From positions 1 through 10,150 of the forward strand of contig JAEXWS010000082.1 of the NCBI GenBank assembly GCA_023406225.1: a DNA stretch of 10,150 bases, written 5' to 3'. This document shows positions 6,593-10,150 of the stretch, piece by piece; position 1 is the first letter of the stretch; every line of letters starts with the position of its first letter. Position numbers and translations under genes: made by a program. The notes under the pieces are model-generated. The model was given only the letters and a program-made list of their open reading frames with translations. It did no database searches and was not told the DNA's origin. This stretch comes from Bacillota bacterium (GTDB lineage: Bacteria; Bacillota; Clostridia; Oscillospirales; Oscillospiraceae).

Positions 6593-6600
6593 GGGACCGA

Positions 6601-6698
6601 TACGCAAATAAATGAAAATAAATGCGATAATTTACGTTCTCAAACGTTTAAAAAAGCATGCGGTTCTGCATAAAAGTTACAAAAAATAAAGGCATCCA
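6601..6698. other. AT-rich island upstream of the phosphatase promoter
   Basis: This stretch is strikingly AT-rich beside G+C-rich neighbours. It contains the 9-mer AAATAAATG twice (6606-6614 and 6616-6624, 10-bp period), the palindrome AAACGTTT (6642-6649) and A-tracts at 6650-6655 and 6681-6686. Phased A-tracts often give bent DNA or an UP element ahead of a -35 box. No open reading frame with a ribosome site is seen. Confidence 0.4.
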
Positions 6699-6727
6699 TT
6701 GACATGGTTTGGATAAATCGCTATGCT
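6699..6727 (+). promoter_or_regulatory. Promoter of the phosphatase gene
   Basis: A perfect TTGACA (6699-6704) is followed after 17 bases by TATGCT (6722-6727), four of six matches to TATAAT. The predicted start is near 6734, about 70 nt before the ATG at 6804. The -10 lies inside the left arm of the inverted repeat at 6723-6765. Confidence 0.65.
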
Positions 6728-6765
6728 GATTTTAGAAATGTTGCGCCGTGCAACAAAATCAGCAT
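6723..6765. repeat. Interrupted inverted repeat over the -10 box and start site of the phosphatase gene
   Basis: Outer arms ATGCTGATTTT (6723-6733) and AAAATCAGCAT (6755-6765) are exact complements over 11 bp. Inner arms GTTGC (6740-6744) and GCAAC (6750-6754) add five pairs around the loop GCCGT, with a six-base bulge AGAAAT on the left side. Because the left arm covers the -10 box and ends at the expected start site, it is more likely a protein-binding operator on DNA than an RNA hairpin. The regulator is unknown. Confidence 0.65.
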
Positions 6766-6803
6766 CCGGAGGATTTCCGGCGGAGTGAAAGGAGAAGAGT
6801 GCA

Positions 6804-9800
6804 ATGAAACGTGCCTCAGCCAAGGCGGCATCCCTGCTGCTGACACTGGCGCTGCTGCTGGCGCTTGCGCCGGCGGGGGCCGCCGCTGCCGAAGAAAAAG
6901 CGGGGTGGTGGACCGGCGACGCATGGAGCGTGGAAACGCTGCAGAGCCTTGGCGCAAAGCCCCCGGCGTACAACAAGGCGGAAAAGCGGTATGAGATCGG
7001 CACGCCTGAGCAGTTCCTGTTTCTCTCAGGCGCATGGAAGACCTGCGACGTCGATGGGGACGGCGTGCCCGACGCGCCCCGGGACGGGCGCTATGTCCTG
7101 ACGGCGGACCTGGATATGGGGCCCCTGATGGAGAAGATCGGCGCGGCCGTCACCGCCGCGTCCGGGACGGAGACCGCCGGATATATGCCGCCCTTCTCCG
7201 CCAATAAGGACGAGAACGCGGACAAGAGCGACGGGTGGTTCCTGGGCGTCTTTGACGGCGGGTACCATGTGGTGTCCAACCTCTCCATCCGGCGGGTGGA
7301 TGGGAAATACGCCGCGCTGTTCGGCTATGTGGGCAGCGAGACGGACCATGCCGTGGTCCGGAACCTGGGGCTTGCGGATGTGAGCGTCACCGGCTCCAAG
7401 ACCTGCGGCGCCATCGCGGGCGTCAGCTACGGCGCCATTGAAAACTGCCTGGTCACCGGCTCCGTCCAGGGCAAGGAGACCATCGGCGGCTTGGTGGGCA
7501 AGGTGAAGGAGGGACGGGATTCCCACGTCACCAACTGCTTCGTATACATGGACGTCGCCGGCAAGGAGCTGGTGGGCGGTCTGGCCGCCACCATCGAAAG
7601 CGGCGGCACCGTGGACGGGTGCTATGTGGGCGGCACTGTGAAGGCGGGAGACGGGAAGGTCTCCGCGGGCGGCGCCGCCGGCGCGTTCAGCGCGGGCGAC
7701 TGGCTGAAAAACACTGTGGCGCTCCAGTCGTCGATCAAGGGCGGCGAGGGCGCCCGGGACGCGGACCGCCTGGTGGGCACCCTGGAGAGCGAGAGCGGCG
7801 CGAACCTGGTGAACAACTATGTCTGGGAGGGGACGGCGCTCACGGCCAACGAGCCGGAGGAGCATCCCAATCTGGCGGTGGCGCAGGCGGTCTCCGCCAA
7901 GACGCTGCTGAGCCGGCAGTTTTACAGCAAGGACCTGGGATGGAAGCTGGGCGCGGACTGGTCCTGGGTGGGACCGGAGACGGCCGGATATCCTGTGCCC
8001 GCCGGCTTTGCGAAGGCGGGCAGCGCGCCGGACCTGCTGACGGCGATCGTCGATGATCTGACGCTGACCCAGGCGGCGCTGAATATCGACAACCCCGCCG
8101 TAAACCGCGTGGAACAGGGGGGCAAGGCGGAGATCACCGCGTCGGTGGCCCTGCCCGCGGGGGCGAAGGTGGATTCCGTGCGGGTGTTTTACGGCGGCGG
8201 CGCCGACGGCACGGCGTTCACGGATTTTGTGGAAATGCAGGCGGCCAACGGGGCTTACCGCGCCGTGCTGCCGCTGACGGACCCGGGCCGCTACTATTAC
8301 TATGTTCAAGCCGAGGTGGGCGGGCAAAAGCTGACGAAGCCCTATGACGTCACCGGAGCGCTGCCGCTGGTTCTGGATGACGGCGCTGTGGACGGCGCGC
8401 CCCGGGAGATCGTCTGCCAGGTGGGGGAGACCTACGCCGAGGTGGGCTTCAACTGGCTGACCGACCCCGCGGTGACCGCGTCCACCGTCTGGTACCGGGA
8501 GAAGGGCGCGTCTCAGTGGAGCACCGCGTCCGGGCAGAGCAGTCTGCATTATCTCACCAAGGGCTGGGAAGAGGTCCAGAGCCATTGGGCCACGGTCACC
8601 GGGCTTCGGGCGGAGACCGCCTATGAGTATTGCGTGGGCGGCGCGTACGGCGGCACGGAGTTCCGCAGCCCCGTCCACACCTTTACCACGCTGCCCGCGG
8701 AGGGCGCGTTCACCTTCATGCAGTATTCCGACATGCAGGCGGAGGAGCCGGAGGGCTACACGCCCTTCCTGGAGACTTTGGAAAACTTTGTGGATAAGCT
8801 GCCCGTTCAGCCGGATTTCCTGCTGAACACCGGCGATATCGTGGCGAGCGGCTACAAGAGCTCTGAGTGGGCCAATTTCTTCAGCGTGGCGCAAAGCCAA
8901 ATGGCGGACCGGCTCAACATCCTGCTGCCCGGCAACCACGAAAACAAGGGCGATCTCCAGTACCGGCAGTACGGTGCGCGGACCAGTCTCCCCAACGAGG
9001 AGGAATACGGGCCGCTGGAGGGCACCGGCTGGTGCGTCGTCGGCGACGCATGTTTCGTCTTTGTCAACACCGATCCCTACTCCGGGGAGACCGGAGCGGA
9101 TGTGGAGGCCGACCGGGCGCGGTTCTTCGCCGAGCAGACGGCCTGGGCCAAGGAGGTCTATGAAAAGGCGGACTGCACCTGGCGCATCATGGCTTCCCAC
9201 GTCGGCACCTATATCATCAATTTCAACGACCCCGCCGATTATCCCTATATTCCGGAGATGTGCGATGAATTGCAGGTGGACCTGTATTTGAACGGCCATG
9301 ATCACGAGTATATCCGCACCACCGCGAAGGATAACGCAAAGACCGGGATCGGCGCCGGGACCACCTATGTCACATGCAGTTCCCTGGGCGAAAAGCTGGA
9401 CGCTTTCGAGCCGGACACCGCCGGTGGGAAATACGCCGTGGTGCACAAGGACGGCGCGGAGGAGTCCCAGCAGATCTTCAGCATGGTCACGGTGGATCAA
9501 AACGGCATCCATCTCACCGCCTATCAGCGCGGCGTGGAGGAGGACTGGAGCGTGTATGACGTGATCGACCGCTTCGACATCACCACCAGCCTGACCAAGG
9601 GCGCGCAGGCTCAGACAAAGACGCAGACGCCCGCCGTCCCGGCGGCAGCGGCGGCTGAGCCCTCCGCGCCGGAGCCGGTTTCCCCCGCCGCGGAGGGGAC
9701 CTATGTGGTCCTTCCGGGAGACTGCCTGTACCGCATTGCCCAGCGGCTTTACGGCGACGCCAGCCAATGGGTGCGACTGTATGAGGAGAACCGGGACCTG

Positions 9801-9854
9801 ATCCGGGATCCGGCTTGGATCTACATCGGCCAGGTCTTGAAAGTCCCGGCGTGA
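6804..9854 (+). CDS. Secreted GLUG-repeat / purple-acid-phosphatase-like metallophosphoesterase with LysM domain
   Basis: Predicted extracellular phosphohydrolase held at the cell wall; the substrate is unknown. The 1016 residues comprise a signal peptide (1-29, cleavage after the Ala run near 29), a Ca-site-like DVDGDGVPD (82-90), a β-repeat region of GLUG type (about 98-345; FDGGYHVVSNLSI, GAIAG and two IGGLVG/LVGGLA units), an Ig-like region (about 425-520), an N-terminal fibronectin-like PAP domain (about 533-630), the metallophosphoesterase (about 635-925), an Ala/Pro linker (about 932-964) and a LysM domain (966-1015, TYVVLPGDCLYRIAQ). Metal motifs: D643 in YSDMQ, GD 677-678, GNHE 710-713, H799 and GHDH 831-834. 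The usual PAP tyrosine ligand three residues after the GD is replaced (A681), with Y684 nearby. AAAGGAG lies nine bases before the ATG. It is a single-gene unit between its own promoter and terminator, divergent from the two-component cassette. Confidence 0.93.
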   Translation: MKRASAKAASLLLTLALLLALAPAGAAAAEEKAGWWTGDAWSVETLQSLGAKPPAYNKAEKRYEIGTPEQFLFLSGAWKTCDVDGDGVPDAPRDGRYVLTADLDMGPLMEKIGAAVTAASGTETAGYMPPFSANKDENADKSDGWFLGVFDGGYHVVSNLSIRRVDGKYAALFGYVGSETDHAVVRNLGLADVSVTGSKTCGAIAGVSYGAIENCLVTGSVQGKETIGGLVGKVKEGRDSHVTNCFVYMDVAGKELVGGLAATIESGGTVDGCYVGGTVKAGDGKVSAGGAAGAFSAGDWLKNTVALQSSIKGGEGARDADRLVGTLESESGANLVNNYVWEGTALTANEPEEHPNLAVAQAVSAKTLLSRQFYSKDLGWKLGADWSWVGPETAGYPVPAGFAKAGSAPDLLTAIVDDLTLTQAALNIDNPAVNRVEQGGKAEITASVALPAGAKVDSVRVFYGGGADGTAFTDFVEMQAANGAYRAVLPLTDPGRYYYYVQAEVGGQKLTKPYDVTGALPLVLDDGAVDGAPREIVCQVGETYAEVGFNWLTDPAVTASTVWYREKGASQWSTASGQSSLHYLTKGWEEVQSHWATVTGLRAETAYEYCVGGAYGGTEFRSPVHTFTTLPAEGAFTFMQYSDMQAEEPEGYTPFLETLENFVDKLPVQPDFLLNTGDIVASGYKSSEWANFFSVAQSQMADRLNILLPGNHENKGDLQYRQYGARTSLPNEEEYGPLEGTGWCVVGDACFVFVNTDPYSGETGADVEADRARFFAEQTAWAKEVYEKADCTWRIMASHVGTYIINFNDPADYPYIPEMCDELQVDLYLNGHDHEYIRTTAKDNAKTGIGAGTTYVTCSSLGEKLDAFEPDTAGGKYAVVHKDGAEESQQIFSMVTVDQNGIHLTAYQRGVEEDWSVYDVIDRFDITTSLTKGAQAQTKTQTPAVPAAAAAEPSAPEPVSPAAEGTYVVLPGDCLYRIAQRLYGDASQWVRLYEENRDLIRDPAWIYIGQVLKVPA

Positions 9855-9873
9855 CCGCACGATCCGCCAAGGG

Positions 9874-9912
9874 AAAAGCCCCGGCCCGCGCTTGCGCGGG
9901 CCGGGGCTTTTT
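9874..9912 (+). terminator. Intrinsic terminator of the phosphatase gene
   Basis: A perfect 17-bp inverted repeat (9874-9890 and 9895-9911; core GCCCCGGCCCGCG) closes on the loop CTTG and ends in TTTTT (9908-9912), 19 bases past the stop codon. Four A at the left base give a weaker T-run on the minus strand, so it may also stop read-through from the convergent nrdG side. Confidence 0.92.
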
Positions 9913-9959
9913 CATCAAGATCAAGGAAAATCTCTCGTTTTTTCCGCGCCGAGGGGAAG

Positions 9960-9983
9960 AACGCCCGCCTTTTCGGCGGCGTT
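9960..9983. terminator. Hairpin directly after the nrdG stop codon
   Basis: AACGCCCGCC (9960-9969) pairs with GGCGGCGTT (9975-9983) apart from one bulged base, around the loop TTTTC. The hairpin touches the nrdG stop codon. On the plus strand it is followed by TTATT, on the minus strand only by TCTT, so it is a weak, possibly bidirectional, terminator between convergent genes. Confidence 0.45.
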
Positions 9984-10150
9984 TTATTGGTCCCGCAGGA
10001 TGGTTTTCCCCTGCGTCAGGCTCTCCCGCACCAGAATGAGCCGCTGGTTCCGGCTGCCCCGCCAGGGGAGGGAGAGCGTCCGCTGCGCCAGCAGGAAGGG
10101 GCCGTCCACCAGAACGTCCAGCTCCCGCAAAAGAGCCTGCTGCTCCGGCG
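9984..10150 (-). CDS. nrdG: Anaerobic ribonucleoside-triphosphate reductase activating protein (C-terminal part)
   Basis: Radical-SAM activase that installs the glycyl radical on the class III ribonucleotide reductase NrdD, needed to make deoxynucleotides without oxygen. Only the last 54 residues are in the window; the N terminus with the CxxxCxxC cluster motif lies to the right. The segment DVLVDGPFLLAQRTL followed by WRGSRNQRLILV matches the highly conserved NrdG C terminus (the VDGPF and RGSxNQR motifs). It ends at TAA 9986-9984. Its presence agrees with an anaerobic host; an upstream nrdD outside the window is expected but not seen. Confidence 0.92.
   Translation of the reverse strand, partial: PEQQALLRELDVLVDGPFLLAQRTLSLPWRGSRNQRLILVRESLTQGKTILRDQ

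Noticed and set aside
6413..6649. Palindrome AAACGTTT occurring twice (6413-6420 and 6642-6649)
   Set aside because: The first copy overlaps the regulator ribosome site and start codon, and eight-base palindromes are expected by chance; no further copies support it.
6691..6697. Single GGCATCC half-site next to the phosphatase -35
   Set aside because: No second half-site 11 bp away, and GGCATCC occurs in coding DNA too (for example near 6827 and 9505), so it is not evidence of control by the response regulator.
6660..6720. PHO box upstream of the phosphatase gene
   Set aside because: Only one TTACA-like element (6677-6681) is present; the tandem repeats of a PhoP/PhoB site are missing.
7026..9860. 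A 944-codon open frame antisense to the phosphatase gene
   Set aside because: It mirrors the coding frame of a G+C-rich gene, has no ribosome site or recognisable domain, and the plus-strand frame has clear signal peptide, metal motifs and LysM.

Overview
The window looks like chromosome of a GC-rich, anaerobic, Gram-positive-type bacterium of the class Clostridia. An Oscillospiraceae-like organism (Flavonifractor/Oscillibacter type) is my best guess, from gene content, strong GGAGG ribosome binding sites, high GC and a NrdG-type activase; this is inference, not a database match. I see no rRNA, tRNA, CRISPR array, transposase or phage gene. Nearly all of the window is ordinary coding DNA, but the centre holds a compact cell-surface signalling module next to a large multidomain secreted enzyme.

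Layout, left to right. (1) 1-491, minus: N-terminal part of a sodium-coupled transporter of the neurotransmitter:sodium symporter family, cut by the window edge, with its own promoter (649-677) and a ~150-nt leader that can form two hairpins. (2) 783-2453, minus: nucleoside (uridine-like) kinase with TGS- and threonyl-tRNA-synthetase-like N-terminal domains, an extended -10 promoter and a strong terminator (711-751). (3) 2598-6413, minus: a four-gene cassette transcribed as OmpR-type response regulator, sensor histidine kinase, unrecognised membrane-anchored protein, VanY-type D,D-carboxypeptidase. The first three genes are joined by two ATGA overlaps; the carboxypeptidase follows an 83-nt gap. 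(4) 6414-6803: a 390-nt divergent intergenic region with two promoters, a G+C-rich terminator-like hairpin, an AT-rich island and a long inverted repeat. (5) 6804-9854, plus: a 1016-residue secreted protein with GLUG repeats, an Ig-like region, a purple-acid-phosphatase-like metallophosphoesterase and a C-terminal LysM domain, closed by a strong terminator. (6) 9984-10150, minus: the last 54 residues of the anaerobic ribonucleotide reductase activase NrdG.

How the parts may work together. The two-component system probably senses a condition at the envelope and adjusts peptidoglycan trimming through the VanY-type enzyme. An 11-bp-phased direct repeat (GGCATCA-type) lies just upstream of a -10 box before the carboxypeptidase gene, and a close variant lies just downstream of the regulator's own promoter. 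This is a plausible operator for the response regulator, activating one promoter and repressing the other. The phosphatase with its wall-binding LysM domain is divergently transcribed from the same regulatory region, but I see no convincing regulator repeat at its promoter; it instead has its own 43-bp inverted repeat covering the -10 box. I found no clear evidence of a wholly new defence or mobile system. The candidates most worth testing are the regulator repeats, the inverted repeat, the unknown third gene and the phosphatase architecture.
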